Notes: a model not told the origin generated them from the letters alone. 64,000 nt of DNA from Novipirellula artificiosorum (GCF_007860135.1 NZ_SJPV01000019.1:1-64000), one strand, 5' to 3'. Numbered from the stretch's first letter, positions 10,090 through 20,400 are shown. Numbers and translations are program-made.

Positions 10090-11607
10090 TTAAGCTTCCG
10101 CAGGCTTGTAGCCCGCTTTGAATTCCTTGATGATCGAAACGATCTTTTCGGCGACTTCGTCGGTCAGATCCTGCTTTTCAGCAAGTTCGTCGCACAATTT
10201 GCCATGCTTGTCTTTGGCATATTGCAAGAAGTCTTTTTCCCATTGGGGGACCGCTTTGATCGGCACATCGTCAAGGTGTCCACGTGTTCCCGCGTACAGG
10301 CTTAGCACTTGGTCGGAGACCGACATCGGTTGGTATTGCGGTTGCTTCAGCAATTCCACCATACGGTATCCGCGGTCAAGTTGGGCTTGGGTGGCCGGAT
10401 CCAAGTCGGTGCCAAGCTGGGCGAACGCTTCTAAGGCACGAAACGCAGCCAAGTCGAGGCGCAAGCCACCGGCCACTTTTTTCATGGCTTTGATTTGAGC
10501 CGCACCGCCCACTCGTGAAACCGAGATCCCCGCGTTCATTGCTGGACGAATTCCCGCAAAGAACAAGTCGGGCTGCAGGTAGATTTGTCCATCGGTGATC
10601 GAAATCACGTTGGTCGGAATGTAGGCAGAAACCTCGCCTTCGAGTGTTTCAATGATCGGCAAACTGGTGATCGAGCCACCACCGAGTTCATCCGACAATT
10701 TCGCCGATCGTTCCAGCAACCGGCTGTGACAGTAAAAAACGTCCCCGGGGTAAGCTTCACGACCCGGCGGGCGACGCATCAACAGACTCATTTGGCGATA
10801 CGCAACCGCCTGTTTGCTGAGGTCATCGTAAACCACCAAGGCGTGTCCGCCGTTGAACATAAAGTGCTCGGCCATCGCCGTGCCAGCGTAGGGTGCAATG
10901 TATTGCAGCGGCGCGGGTGCACTTGCCCCCGAAGCGATCACGCAGGTGTATTCCATGGCACCTTTCTGCGTCAGCACTTCGACGATGCTGGCCACCGCGG
11001 AGTCCTTTTGGCCGATCGCGATGTAGAAGCACTTCACCCCCGTGCCTTTTTGGTTGATGATCGCATCGATCGCAATCGCCGTCTTGCCGGTTTTTCGGTC
11101 ACCAATGATCAATTCACGTTGCCCACGTCCAATCGGCGTCATCGCGTCGATCGCTTTCACGCCCGTCTGCATCGGTTCGGTTACCGGTTGCCGTTCGGCA
11201 ACGCCGGTTGCGATGATTTCCACGGGACGAGTGATATCGGTTTGAACGGGGCCTTTGCCGTCGAGCGGGTTGCCGAGTGGGTCAAGGACACGTCCCATGA
11301 CAGCATCGCCGGCAGGAACGCTAAGCAACGTTCCAAGGGCTTTGACTTCGTCACCTTCTTCGATCGACAGGTAGTCGCCGAGGATGATCACGCCGACGGA
11401 GTTCTCCTCAAGGTTGAAGGCGAGTCCAATCGCGCCGTTGGGGAATTCAACCATTTCACCGGCCATCACGCCTGACAGGCCGTAGACGCGTGCGATCCCG
11501 TCACCGACTTCTAATACGGTGCCGACTTCGCGAACATCAATCTTATTGTCGAATTGATCGATCTCTTGTTGGAGGACCGATGCGATCTCGTCGCTGCTAA
11601 ATTTCAT
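10090..11607 (-). CDS. atpA: F1Fo ATP synthase alpha subunit
   Basis: 505 residues, full length. Non-catalytic nucleotide-binding subunit of F1. The Walker A loop is [10 protein letters not shown]. The conserved [20 protein letters not shown]-like stretch and the alpha signature around [13 protein letters not shown] are present. The C-terminal helical domain ends in [12 protein letters not shown] at 11607; 48 bases separate it from atpH. Confidence 0.98.
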   Translation of the reverse strand: MKFSSDEIASVLQQEIDQFDNKIDVREVGTVLEVGDGIARVYGLSGVMAGEMVEFPNGAIGLAFNLEENSVGVIILGDYLSIEEGDEVKALGTLLSVPAGDAVMGRVLDPLGNPLDGKGPVQTDITRPVEIIATGVAERQPVTEPMQTGVKAIDAMTPIGRGQRELIIGDRKTGKTAIAIDAIINQKGTGVKCFYIAIGQKDSAVASIVEVLTQKGAMEYTCVIASGASAPAPLQYIAPYAGTAMAEHFMFNGGHALVVYDDLSKQAVAYRQMSLLMRRPPGREAYPGDVFYCHSRLLERSAKLSDELGGGSITSLPIIETLEGEVSAYIPTNVISITDGQIYLQPDLFFAGIRPAMNAGISVSRVGGAAQIKAMKKVAGGLRLDLAAFRALEAFAQLGTDLDPATQAQLDRGYRMVELLKQPQYQPMSVSDQVLSLYAGTRGHLDDVPIKAVPQWEKDFLQYAKDKHGKLCDELAEKQDLTDEVAEKIVSIIKEFKAGYKPAEA

Positions 11608-11655
11608 GGGTAACGCTAATCAATGGATAGGGGCGTTGGTTTGTATTTCTAAAAT

Positions 11656-12285
11656 TTACGTGTTGTCATTCAAAAACGACTCAAACCGTTTCATCAACTG
11701 GCTCGAGAAGCCTTCGCGAGCCTTACGGCCCATTTGATCAAGCCGATTGGCGACGCTGCCGTCGAACACCGTGTCGCCAACGCGAATCACCATCCCGCCG
11801 ACCAAATCGGGGTCGACCGTTTCCTCCAACCGAACCGCCCGACCCAACACGGCCGACAATCGTTCGGTGACTTGCCCACGCAGGGCTTCATTGAGTGCGG
11901 TGGCCGTACGAACGGATGCTACAACTTGTCCCACCGATTCATCCAACAAGGTTTCGGCTGCGATGCGGACAGCGGCGACGTAGCCGAGACGCTCACGATG
12001 GGCCATCACCTTCAAGAACTTCACAAGCACTGGGTGAAAATCGTCAGCAAAGAGTCGATCGATGACACGAATCTTTTCTTCCTGCTTCACGCGAGGCGAC
12101 GCGAACGTCGTGGCAAGCGGTTCACTTTGCGAAAGGTAATCGTCCACGACGCGACCGAGCTGCTCGACCACTTGGTCGGCCACCCCTTCGTTTTGTGCTG
12201 CACCCATCAGAGCCCGCGCGTAGGTCCTGCCCAATTGCTCGGCGCCGGTATCAAGAACCGTGTCGTGTTTCGGGGCTTCGCTCAT
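11656..12285 (-). CDS. atpH: F1Fo ATP synthase delta subunit (OSCP)
   Basis: About 209 residues from the ATG at 12285; the frame is open to a TTG at 12378, but that would overlap atpF and add sequence foreign to the family. Peripheral-stalk subunit joining F1 to the b subunit. The N-terminal six-helix domain starts at LGRTYARALMGAAQNEG. The C-terminal part has the conserved pattern around VDPDLVGGMVIRVGDTVFDG. Confidence 0.95.
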   Translation of the reverse strand: MSEAPKHDTVLDTGAEQLGRTYARALMGAAQNEGVADQVVEQLGRVVDDYLSQSEPLATTFASPRVKQEEKIRVIDRLFADDFHPVLVKFLKVMAHRERLGYVAAVRIAAETLLDESVGQVVASVRTATALNEALRGQVTERLSAVLGRAVRLEETVDPDLVGGMVIRVGDTVFDGSVANRLDQMGRKAREGFSSQLMKRFESFLNDNT

Positions 12286-12384
12286 AGTGGCTCTTGCGTT
12301 TTTTGGCAACGCATTGATAAAGTCGGATGGAACGGAAAACAGATCCGTTGCTGACAAAGGGATCGCACCCCTTTTCAAGCAACG

Positions 12385-13041
12385 CTAATTATTGCTGGGC
12401 AATCGATCGAGCGATTGGCGAACCAAATCGGCATGATCTTCGGGGCGAAGTTCGCGACCGACCACTTGCTTGGCAACTTGCATCGCGATGTTCGACGTTT
12501 GTCCGGCGAGCTCGGTCAGTGCGACTTTTTTCGCTGTGTCGATATCAGCAACCGCACGCTCGCGATTGCGATCGGCTTCTGCTTTCGCCTCGGCCAAAAT
12601 CCGTTGGCTGTTGGCCTCGGCATCTTGACGTGCCTCGGCCAACATCGCTTGGACTTGACCGGACGCTTCGTCAAGCTTCGTTTGGTACTGATCGAGCATC
12701 GTACGAGCTTCCGTATTGATTCGCTCAGCATTTGCCAAGTCACTATGGATCTTGTCCTCGCGTGCTTTCAAACCATTGAGGACTGGCGGCCATACGAACT
12801 TTGACAAAATGGCCAACACGCCGAGAAAGATCCCAATGTTGACGACCGCCGAACCGACATCGAACTGCAAAATCGGTGGCGTATGGGCATCTTCGTGTTC
12901 AATCGCTTGGCCTTCACCGTCGACCGCAGCGTTTTGATGCACCGCATCGGCAGCCTCCGCAAAACAAACCGTTGACGAGATGCCGCCAAACGTCACTGCA
13001 ACGAGGCACGGAATCGACAAACGAACCAATTTCAAAAGCAT
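12385..13041 (-). CDS. atpF: F1Fo ATP synthase b subunit
   Basis: 218 residues, longer than the usual ~160 because of a hydrophobic N-terminal leader (LSIPCLVAVTFGGISSTVCF) and an acidic/His linker before the true membrane anchor at about residues 68-90. A long charged helix (about 90-200) forms the peripheral stalk. The leader may be a signal peptide, a feature seen in some bacterial b subunits. Only one b gene is present, so a homodimeric stalk is expected. ATG at 13041. Confidence 0.93.
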   Translation of the reverse strand: MLLKLVRLSIPCLVAVTFGGISSTVCFAEAADAVHQNAAVDGEGQAIEHEDAHTPPILQFDVGSAVVNIGIFLGVLAILSKFVWPPVLNGLKAREDKIHSDLANAERINTEARTMLDQYQTKLDEASGQVQAMLAEARQDAEANSQRILAEAKAEADRNRERAVADIDTAKKVALTELAGQTSNIAMQVAKQVVGRELRPEDHADLVRQSLDRLPSNN

Positions 13042-13097
13042 CAGGGTGCCTTCACACGCAACAAACGGAGAACGGAAAACAAATTCAGCAAACGAAA

Positions 13098-13364
13098 CTA
13101 GCCGTTAAGCATGAACATCACAATCAACGCAATCACGGTCACCCCTTCGATCAACGCCGCGGAAATTAGCATTTGGGTGCTAATCGGGCCAGCGGCTTCG
13201 GGTTGACGCGAAATGGATTCCACTGCGGTGCCACCGATACGGCCAATGCCCCAGCCTGCGCCAAGGATCACAAGACCAACGCCGATGCCAAGGCCCATCT
13301 TGCCGAAATTCATTGAATCTTGAACGACGGCCTCTTGTGCCAACATCATCGCCATTTCAAACAT
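13098..13364 (-). CDS. atpE: F1Fo ATP synthase c subunit (rotor ring)
   Basis: 88 residues: two membrane helices joined by the polar loop SISRQPEAAG, which contains the conserved R-Q-P. The ion-binding carboxylate is Glu in ALIEGVTVIALI. The residue after this Glu is Gly rather than the Ser/Thr common in Na+-binding rings, which leans toward H+ coupling, though this is not proof. The N terminus has an extra stretch of about 15 residues. ATG at 13364 with AGGAG upstream. Confidence 0.96.
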   Translation of the reverse strand: MFEMAMMLAQEAVVQDSMNFGKMGLGIGVGLVILGAGWGIGRIGGTAVESISRQPEAAGPISTQMLISAALIEGVTVIALIVMFMLNG

Positions 13365-13404
13365 CTTCGCATTACTCCTGAGGTATTTTTCTCGAAAGTG
13401 AAAA

Positions 13405-13431
13405 GTCTGCGACCGTTCGCCGATAGCAGAC
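13405..13431 (-). terminator. Stem-loop between atpB and atpE
   Basis: GTCTGC (13405-13410) and GCAGAC (13426-13431) form a 6-bp inverted repeat. Read on the minus strand it is followed by TTTT. It lies in the 98-base gap before atpE and could act as a partial terminator or stabiliser that raises c-subunit mRNA relative to atpB. Weak evidence. Confidence 0.3.
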
Positions 13432-13462
13432 CGATTGGGTGAAAGTCAATTTAACAAACGAA

Positions 13463-14470
13463 CTAGTCGACCAAGGGACCTAAACGTTTCAGGTCCGTGA
13501 TTTTATCCAGGTCCATTCGTCCCGCGTCCGAATGGGGATCATCATGTTCGTGATCCTCGTGGTGCGTGGCAGTCATCGAAATGAACAGGACCGTCAAAAA
13601 CGTGAAGATGAACGCCTGTAAGAAACAGATGAACAACTCCAACAGCGTAAGGGCAATGCCACCGAGAATCACTGAGAACTCTACGCCGTAGCCGAGCATC
13701 GGAGAAACTTTCGCGGCCATGAAAACAAGGCTAACGATGGCGGCAATCACAAGGTGCCCCGCCATCATGGTTCCGAAAAGTCGCATGGCAAGGACCACCG
13801 ACTTGATGAGCAGACCCACCCACTCCAAGACGTAGAGCGGGATACCAATCAGCAACATCTTGGGATCGTCCCAGCCGACCGGGTTGAAGTGGGCAAAAAA
13901 AGCTTTGGCACCCGTTTCGCGAATCCCAATAAACAAAATCGCCGCGAAACTCGTCAGCGCCAACATCACGTTGAGCGACAAGTTCCCCGTCGCGGTTCCC
14001 CCCCAGTGCGAAAAATGAGTGTCGCCCGTAATCGATTGAAGGATGTAACCGATCGGAATCAAACCCATCACATTGCAAAACAGGATGAAGAAGAAAACGG
14101 TCCAAATGTAGTAGATGTACTTGTCGGTCAAGGAGCCAAGATTTGGGCGAGCCACTTCGTCACGGATGAACGCGGCCATCGTTTCAAACAATTGCGAAAA
14201 CCGACCCTTCGTTTTATAGGCCTGCAATCCTTCGCCTTTCGGACGAACTCGCATCGCCACATAGGCAAAAACGATGAATACCGTGATCGCTGCCACCGCC
14301 GTCATCATCAAATGATTGGTGATGAAGAACCGATAGTGCCCGTCGTAGATGTTCAACGCTGGAATGTCGCCACCCCCAACGTGGAGGTCAAAAATCGGCT
14401 CAGGATGCAGCGGATGCGGAACCACATGAGTGATTGGGCTATGATCGGCAGCGGCAACGAGGAAAGGCAT
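13463..14470 (-). CDS. atpB: F1Fo ATP synthase a subunit
   Basis: 335 residues, with a long periplasmic-side N terminus and an acidic/His-rich C-terminal tail (ATHHEDHEHDDPHSD). Membrane stator half-channel. The essential Arg lies in LAMRLFGTMMAGH, facing the c-ring Glu, and further conserved sequence follows to the C-terminal helix. The His/Asp tail is unusual and might bind metal, but that is inference. ATG at 14470. Confidence 0.96.
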   Translation of the reverse strand: MPFLVAAADHSPITHVVPHPLHPEPIFDLHVGGGDIPALNIYDGHYRFFITNHLMMTAVAAITVFIVFAYVAMRVRPKGEGLQAYKTKGRFSQLFETMAAFIRDEVARPNLGSLTDKYIYYIWTVFFFILFCNVMGLIPIGYILQSITGDTHFSHWGGTATGNLSLNVMLALTSFAAILFIGIRETGAKAFFAHFNPVGWDDPKMLLIGIPLYVLEWVGLLIKSVVLAMRLFGTMMAGHLVIAAIVSLVFMAAKVSPMLGYGVEFSVILGGIALTLLELFICFLQAFIFTFLTVLFISMTATHHEDHEHDDPHSDAGRMDLDKITDLKRLGPLVD

Positions 14471-14496
14471 CCGAAAACGTCGTTTTGGTTAGCGAT

Positions 14497-15111
14497 TCAT
14501 GAGCGGAAATTCATGGCCCGGGCAAGAGTAGACACTTCAATCGTCGTCAGGTAGATGTACCAACCGAGGACGATCAGCGCGAGCCAACCTTCTGGTTCGG
14601 CCAATTGATAACGGCAGAACAAAAACAACGCAACCGTCCCGACCAAACGAAACATCATCGCCGCCGCCCAAGCGAACAGGAATCGACCGAATTCGGCCCC
14701 TTGTTCAATGCGTCTCTGAGCGACTTCGTCGAGCTCCGATGGGGTCAAGGGAGCCAGCGCCGCCTGTCCCGGTTCGACCTGGCTGTCCACCTTTTTGTTC
14801 ACATCCCTCTGTCCCCTTGAAATGGCCTCCTTGGCCACGCCCAAGCCCAGGCCGGGCAGCAACGAACTGATCGCGATCATCCCGCTGAAGATCGAGAGGA
14901 TCAGAAAGCTGGGCAACCGATCGGGCGCCACGATCCCGGTCGTGAGGGCACCCATCCCCACAGCCAATATCCAGCATGCCAGTACGTTGCGAAGCGCGAT
15001 CACGTAAACGCAGCCCGTTTGGACATTCCGCACGCGACCGCCGCTGGGGTGGCTTGGGTCACCCGTTCTCGGCACGTTTTGAGCCTGGTTTTCCTTGCAA
15101 AATCGCTCCAT
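14497..15111 (-). CDS. Four-helix membrane protein, AtpI-like candidate
   Basis: 204 residues, no confident family match. Two hydrophobic segments lie at about 40-65 and 67-90. A polar linker (about 95-145) follows, then two more segments at about 150-172 and 178-200. The C-terminal half (FGRFLFAWAAAMMFRLVGTV and the following helix) has the look of ATP synthase subunit I. The gene sits between atpZ and atpB, exactly where atpI lies in many operons, and its ATG at 15111 abuts the atpZ stop. AtpI-type proteins help c-ring assembly; the same role here is inferred from topology and position. The N-terminal ~35 residues are hydrophilic, so a later start is possible. Confidence 0.7.
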   Translation of the reverse strand: MERFCKENQAQNVPRTGDPSHPSGGRVRNVQTGCVYVIALRNVLACWILAVGMGALTTGIVAPDRLPSFLILSIFSGMIAISSLLPGLGLGVAKEAISRGQRDVNKKVDSQVEPGQAALAPLTPSELDEVAQRRIEQGAEFGRFLFAWAAAMMFRLVGTVALFLFCRYQLAEPEGWLALIVLGWYIYLTTIEVSTLARAMNFRS

Positions 15112-15459
15112 TTAGTGTTTCTCGCTCATATGCCTTCCTGGCGGCGTAGCGCCTTGCGACACCCCACTGTTGAGTGCCACGATGATGAATCGAGTCATCC
15201 CAAGGCTGAATCCAACGAGCATGCCCAGTGCGGTCGCCAACGGCCGCTCGGCGTCGCGCCAAGCATCAATCCAGTATCCCAACGCGGTAAGGAGGAGGGT
15301 CGTCCCGGCCAGTTCAAGCCCCATGCCGGCGTAGCGAAACCATGCCGTATCTGACGAAAACCGTTGACCTGGCGGCAACAAACCGCTGCCCTCGATGGGT
15401 GCGTCCGTCGGTTCGGCCCGCATCGGTCCGGTCGTCGTTCTTCTCTCAGATTCATCCAT
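15112..15459 (-). CDS. AtpZ-type protein (ATPase_gene1 family)
   Basis: 115 residues. After a polar N terminus there are two membrane helices at about 42-65 and 72-95. The family pattern RYAGMGLELAGTTLLLTALG is followed by GYWIDAW and GMLVGFSLGMTRFI, typical of the small AtpZ/AtpI partner encoded first in atp operons and associated with Mg2+/Ca2+ handling and rotor assembly. ATG at 15459 has GAGG upstream. First gene of the operon. Confidence 0.82.
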   Translation of the reverse strand: MDESERRTTTGPMRAEPTDAPIEGSGLLPPGQRFSSDTAWFRYAGMGLELAGTTLLLTALGYWIDAWRDAERPLATALGMLVGFSLGMTRFIIVALNSGVSQGATPPGRHMSEKH

Positions 15460-16028
15460 TCTGGTACCTCATCGTCTGCTGCAGGTTCCCCGGCCGCACT
15501 TCCTCGCACAAGCAGGCGCGAGAGCATTCGCCACAGGCCAGACGCGACATTTTGCCGCACCCCCATTCGGATTTTTTTATGGCCACTCGTTCGTTTCGTT
15601 CGTAACGGAAGGCACCACAACATTCCTTAAGCCTTGGCAAGAGTACGGGAACACTTGGCAAGTTTGACAAGGCACTCGCCCAGGGCAAGTTGGGAAGAAT
15701 GCGTTTTCTAACACTATTTTTACGAAGAATAGGGCTGCTCCCCTGATTTCTAAGGGGGAATGTCAAGCTTTTCGCCAGCTGCATCTAGAACCGAGCGGGC
15801 TCCCTTGCCATAATGATTCCGGTGACGATTATGCCATTACTGTCGAAAATCGGGGCGAAAATAGCACAATCGCCCGACGGCAGGGCGAATCGGTCGCAGG
15901 CAAGGGAGGCATTTTAGTGCGGGGCGTCGGGGCCGTTCCGGACGAGGAAGGTGCCGTATCAATCATGATTTATAGACAACTTGGAACCGAGTGATTCGGG
16001 CGAGTTCAACAGCTGGGAGATATGCAGG
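15460..16028. promoter_or_regulatory. Divergent intergenic region between the atp operon and the DUF4912 gene
   Basis: About 570 bases without a credible gene; a 110-codon minus-strand frame at 15452-15784 has no family features. It must hold the atp promoter. Notable are two copies of the palindrome CTTGGCAAG at 15633-15641 and 15654-15662, exactly 21 bases apart, which suits a dimeric regulator bound on one DNA face. There is also a G/C-rich stem around 15739-15758 and a TTGACA on the minus strand at 15759-15764. No clear -10 box was identified. Confidence 0.4.
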
Positions 16029-17351
16029 GTGATCAAGACCGCAGACTTAAAAGCACAAACACGACGCGAACTCGCTGAATTAGCCAAGAATTATGGAGTC
16101 GAAGGCTGGCACGGGATGCGGAAAGACGATCTCGTCACCGCGATCTCGAAGGTCCAGCGGCGTCTACGGCGGAAAGCGGATGCGAAGAATGGGACCAAAA
16201 GCGATAAGAAGAAGGCATCGCCGAATTCGCGGTCCCGTCCGAGCGTTGTGAATCGATCAACTTCCAAGGTGGATGTGAAGCAAACGCCGACTCCGAGCAA
16301 TTCAACCAGTCGACCCGCGCCGAGCAAGTCGGCTCGAATCGCAGCCGCCCGAGCCCGGACCGCTGCGGCGAATTCTCAGCGAGCAGCAGAGGAGATGTCC
16401 AAGAAAGAGGAAAACGAGCGGATTTCAGCAAAAACCGCTCGCATTCGAGCTCAGATGCGTAGCCGACGAGAAACGATGCAACAGCACCGTGATCTTTCCA
16501 CCGGCACGTTGGTTGGTGGTTCGGCCGTCTCCAAGGGCGCAAACCGGGTCCGAGCGGCGGAACCTCACCAAGACCGAGTGGTGTTGCTGGTGCGTGACTC
16601 TTATTGGCTTCAAGCGAGTTGGGAGATCACACGAGCGAGTGTCCAGCGAGCTGAGTCGGCCATGGCCGAGCGGTGGCATTCTGCGAAACCGATGCTGCGA
16701 CTGCTGGCGGTTGGCGACATTTCCAACAATCGTGCCGAAGTGGTTGCGCGGGATATCCCCATTCATGGTGGGGTGGACAACTGGTACATCGACGTGGACG
16801 AGCCACCGGCGCGATTCCGCGTCGTCATCGGGTATTTGGCAGATACCGGTGATTTCTACACGCTTTGCCGCAGCAATGTTGTCGAAACGCCGAATCCCGG
16901 CGAATGCGAGCGGCTCGATGAGCACTGGAGTGACATTGCGGAAGATTACGAGCGAATTTATTCACTCAGTGGCGGCTACGACAACGACGCTGGTGACTTG
17001 AAGGAGGTTTTCGAGGACCGTCTGCAGCGTCCAATGCCTAGCCGAGGTGATCAGGGCCAAATGGTGGCCGACCCCAGCTTGCTACGACAAACCAGGTTGC
17101 CGTTCAAGGTCGATGCGGAGCTGATCGTGTTCGGCAAGACCACTCCGAATGCAACGGTGAGTATCGCCGGTCGACCGGTCAAGCTTCAAGCCGACGGTTC
17201 GTTCACCGTTCGAATGAAGCTACCGGACAAGCGTCAAGTTTTGCCGGTCACGGCGGAAAGCCGCGATGGTCTTCGCCAACGGACGACGGTGGTCGCCGTC
17301 GAACGGAATACGAAAGTGATGGAAACGGTCGAGTTGGACGATCGTTTCTAG
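16029..17351 (+). CDS. Rho_N / DUF4912 domain protein
   Basis: About 440 residues from the GTG at 16029, which has GGAGA about ten bases upstream; a TTG at 15981 would add 16 residues. Residues about 3-45 form a Rho N-terminal (SAP-like) helical domain with KAQTRRELAELAKNYGV. Then comes a basic, Ser/Ala/Arg-rich low-complexity linker (about 50-170) likely to bind nucleic acid. A DUF4912 domain with RDSYWLQASWEI spans about 183-290. A beta-rich tail with VFGKTTPNATVSIAGRPV (about 355-425) resembles an Ig-like fold. DUF4912 has no settled function. A cytoplasmic nucleic-acid-associated role is inference. It is convergent with the giant gene. Confidence 0.85.
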   Translation: MIKTADLKAQTRRELAELAKNYGVEGWHGMRKDDLVTAISKVQRRLRRKADAKNGTKSDKKKASPNSRSRPSVVNRSTSKVDVKQTPTPSNSTSRPAPSKSARIAAARARTAAANSQRAAEEMSKKEENERISAKTARIRAQMRSRRETMQQHRDLSTGTLVGGSAVSKGANRVRAAEPHQDRVVLLVRDSYWLQASWEITRASVQRAESAMAERWHSAKPMLRLLAVGDISNNRAEVVARDIPIHGGVDNWYIDVDEPPARFRVVIGYLADTGDFYTLCRSNVVETPNPGECERLDEHWSDIAEDYERIYSLSGGYDNDAGDLKEVFEDRLQRPMPSRGDQGQMVADPSLLRQTRLPFKVDAELIVFGKTTPNATVSIAGRPVKLQADGSFTVRMKLPDKRQVLPVTAESRDGLRQRTTVVAVERNTKVMETVELDDRF

Positions 17352-17404
17352 ACTTGGGCTCGTTGCCTGCTGCAACTCCATTCATTTTGAAGCGTTGTCG
17401 TCCC

Positions 17405-17447
17405 CTTTCCATCCTAGCAGTGTCGTAGGACTTGTCCTGGCTGGATC
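17405..17447. terminator. Palindromic structure between convergent genes
   Basis: AGGAC-TT-GTCCT at 17427-17438 is a perfect short hairpin, with outer flanks (ATCC..AGC / GCTGGAT) able to extend it. It sits in the 136-base gap between the ends of the DUF4912 gene and the giant gene. No T-run follows on either strand, so it is only a possible bidirectional terminator. Confidence 0.25.
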
Positions 17448-17487
17448 GCGGATAACAGGAAAGGTCCTCGTCGTTTTCAAGGCTGCC

Positions 17488-20400
17488 TTAGGCACCGCCC
17501 AGCAGATCGAGCAGAGCTTGGTCATAGGACTCAGGTTCCCCGCTGGTCTTGCGCATCATTTCGTTGATCACTTCTAAGACATCAACGGCGGACACTTTCC
17601 CGTCGCCGTTCACATCGAGGTAGGGCGTTGGGTGAACCGTCTCGGTGATGCTGGGCAATTCGCCCGTTGCTCGGTTATGAATTCGCGCGTCGGTCAGCTC
17701 ATTGATGATCGCCAAGGCGTCTGCTGGAGAAACGTCGCCTTTTCCATCCACGTCAAACCGTAACTTCGGGTTCTGCCATTCGGCTTGAACGGGATAGTTG
17801 ATCTCTTGATTCAGTTCATTGATCACCTGCAAGGCATCGAGTGCCGTCAATCGTCCGTCACCGTTGACGTCGTAGAATGGCGGCGGTCCAACGGTTTCGG
17901 TAATCGGGAACAAGCGGTAATCGTCCACCGGATCATGAACCGAGATCGCCCTCATTTCGTTGATGATCGCCAGCGCGTCGGCAGCCGTCACGCCATTCAT
18001 GCCATCGACATCAAAACGGTTGATCGGGTTCTGCCAACTGACCTCCGCAACGTCGGCACGGAGTTGGATGTCACTCACGCGAACGCGACTGGCGTCCTCA
18101 CCAAAGCCAACCAAATCAAAGTACAACGTCGCGGTCTTGCCATTTGCCGACTCAGGAATCGGCACCGTCACAACAATCGGTTCCGCCGACAAATCCACTT
18201 GATCACCGCTTTGGCTCGCACCAGACACGATGACTGAATCTGCAAAGAAGGTGTTGCCATCGGCTTGGATATTGAGCAGCGCATCCCCGCCGGCCATGCC
18301 TACCATGTCGCCGAGCAGCGACGTGGTGGTATTTGCATCAAGTAGTGCGACTTCAAATGCCTCGGGCGGATGAGCCCCACTTCCGACATCCAAGTTCATA
18401 CCGCCCAGTGTGAAGGTCAGTTGGTTGACACCCTGAGGAATCACAAACGTCTGCGACAGATCCGAAACCATACCGACGTCTTCGCTGATCGTGGCAGCAC
18501 CCTCGGCGATCATCACATCGCCGACGACATTCCATCCAAACTGCTGCGAGGATGGATCGCTTACCGCAAACGTCGTGTTGTTGAGTGTTCCAATTTGACT
18601 TTGCGTGGACAAAGCGGTTTCGATCGGCTTGAATCCGTTGGCGGGGCTACCGTTGAGTCGACCTTCGACACCGAACGATCCGAAACCAATTTCTGAAGCC
18701 CTTTGAGCCATTTCAATCGCGGAGAATTCCGCGCTGCTGATGGTCTTGCGAACACCTGGTTGTAAATTGCCCGCCATCAATTGATTGGGATGTCGACGTG
18801 CGTCAAGTTCGTTGCCGGATGGATCGAGGTACAGTGATCCGGCAGCGGTGTCAATCACTTGACGTCCTTGTCCATCGCCGTGACTCAAGGCCTCGAAACC
18901 GTCAAACGATTGCGAGAAGCCCAATATGTGTCCCAACTCGTGCTGCAACACGCTTAACAGGTCGAAGCTTCCAACAGCATTCTCGTCAACGGCAACAAGC
19001 GCACCATTTTCATCGAAAGCGAATTCCTCGGACTGATTTGGCGTGGAATCGATAAACCAGCCATGTCCCGCACCATCGTCATCGATCACGATGGTCGCTC
19101 GAGAAGGCAATCCGTCTTGATCGGTTGCTCCGAGTTCAACATAGCCAAGCTGAGTGCCGTAAAGCGGCTGAACCAAAAGCGTTACTGCGGGAAAAATGTT
19201 CAGATTTCCAACTTCGTTCCACGATTCGATTGCCGCATGGAGAGACAAGCTGGCATCCTCTGGCGACAGAGTCATCGATGGCGATAGACCGGGAGACGAA
19301 TCAGAATGCAAGAATCCGCTCGGTCGTAGCGACGTGCCTGCACTACGACCTTGCGACGAGGCGGGAACCTTGGTCTTGATGACGAGGGAAAGGGGGAATT
19401 GCGTGCCAACCACAGTCTCGTTTTCAGCAAACAATGGAATGCCGGTTCGCGGAGCTGTCTTGGGCTGCGTCGATCGATACGTTGCCACCGATGTTTCGGT
19501 GAAAATGGGAACCCCCAAGCCCTTCAGCGCGGCGAAAACCGCATCGTCGTCAAGCACGAAAGATGCGAGTGCATTGGCGGAGCCGCTGATCTGTGAGTGA
19601 GGAGAGTAATCGGGCCGTATCGGGTTGTGAGCCAAATCTCTCAAACTTTGCCAAGCGTTCGCTTCAAACACGCGATTAAGCTGTTTCTGACCGTTTGAAT
19701 AAACGTCAAGTGAGAAGTCGGCTCTTTTGGCGATATCGGTCCAACTGTGACTGTCCAGCATCCTTTGGAAAAACGCAACATCGCGTGCCCGCACGTCCGG
19801 CAGGTTTCGGAACGGTCGATTGAATGACAATGAAATACCGTCGGCGGCAAGTTCAAACGCGCTGCCACCCAAACTGTAGGGGTGATCGGCAACGATTTGA
19901 CGAAGAGCTTTGGCACTTTGGTATCGTTGCCGAACGGTCTTCGACACACCAAAACTTGGCAGATTGAGACTCGCGTCGGTTGGGAAAGTTGTCGCTATCA
20001 GAATCTCCAGATCGTTTTGCAGACTCGTTTGTCGGGTCAATGTATCGTAGTGCTGCTGGAGGGCTGATTGTCCAATCCTTGGACTAGCGGCGACTGAATC
20101 CACGGTTGGGTACTGACGCAGCAGACTTTGCTGGCGAGACTGCTTAATCATGTTTGGTAGAGCAGAAATGAAGTCGTTGGTTGCTCGAACACCGGAACGA
20201 CTGTTGAACTCGTTCAGGAACGATGCTGCATAAACGACGTCAGCTGCCTGATAGACCACGTTCGCGTCAGGAATCTCATACGACAACAGAGGTTGCTGTA
20301 GCCGGGAATCCACCAGATCACGAATCGCTTGTTTATAGATCACGTTTTGCTCGGCGTTGAAGCGAATCACCTGATTGGCTCGGCCGTTGATGTCAGCGGT

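Noticed and set aside
13098-13364. Na+-coupled c-ring
   Set aside because: The residue after the conserved Glu is Gly, not the Ser/Thr common in Na+-binding rings; H+ coupling is the simpler reading.
15452-15784. 110-codon minus-strand frame upstream of atpZ
   Set aside because: No hydrophobic or domain pattern, and it overlaps the atpZ start; more likely promoter region.
17352-17487. Immunity gene downstream of the RHS protein
   Set aside because: The gap is 136 bases with no frame, and the next gene is a convergent DUF4912 protein.
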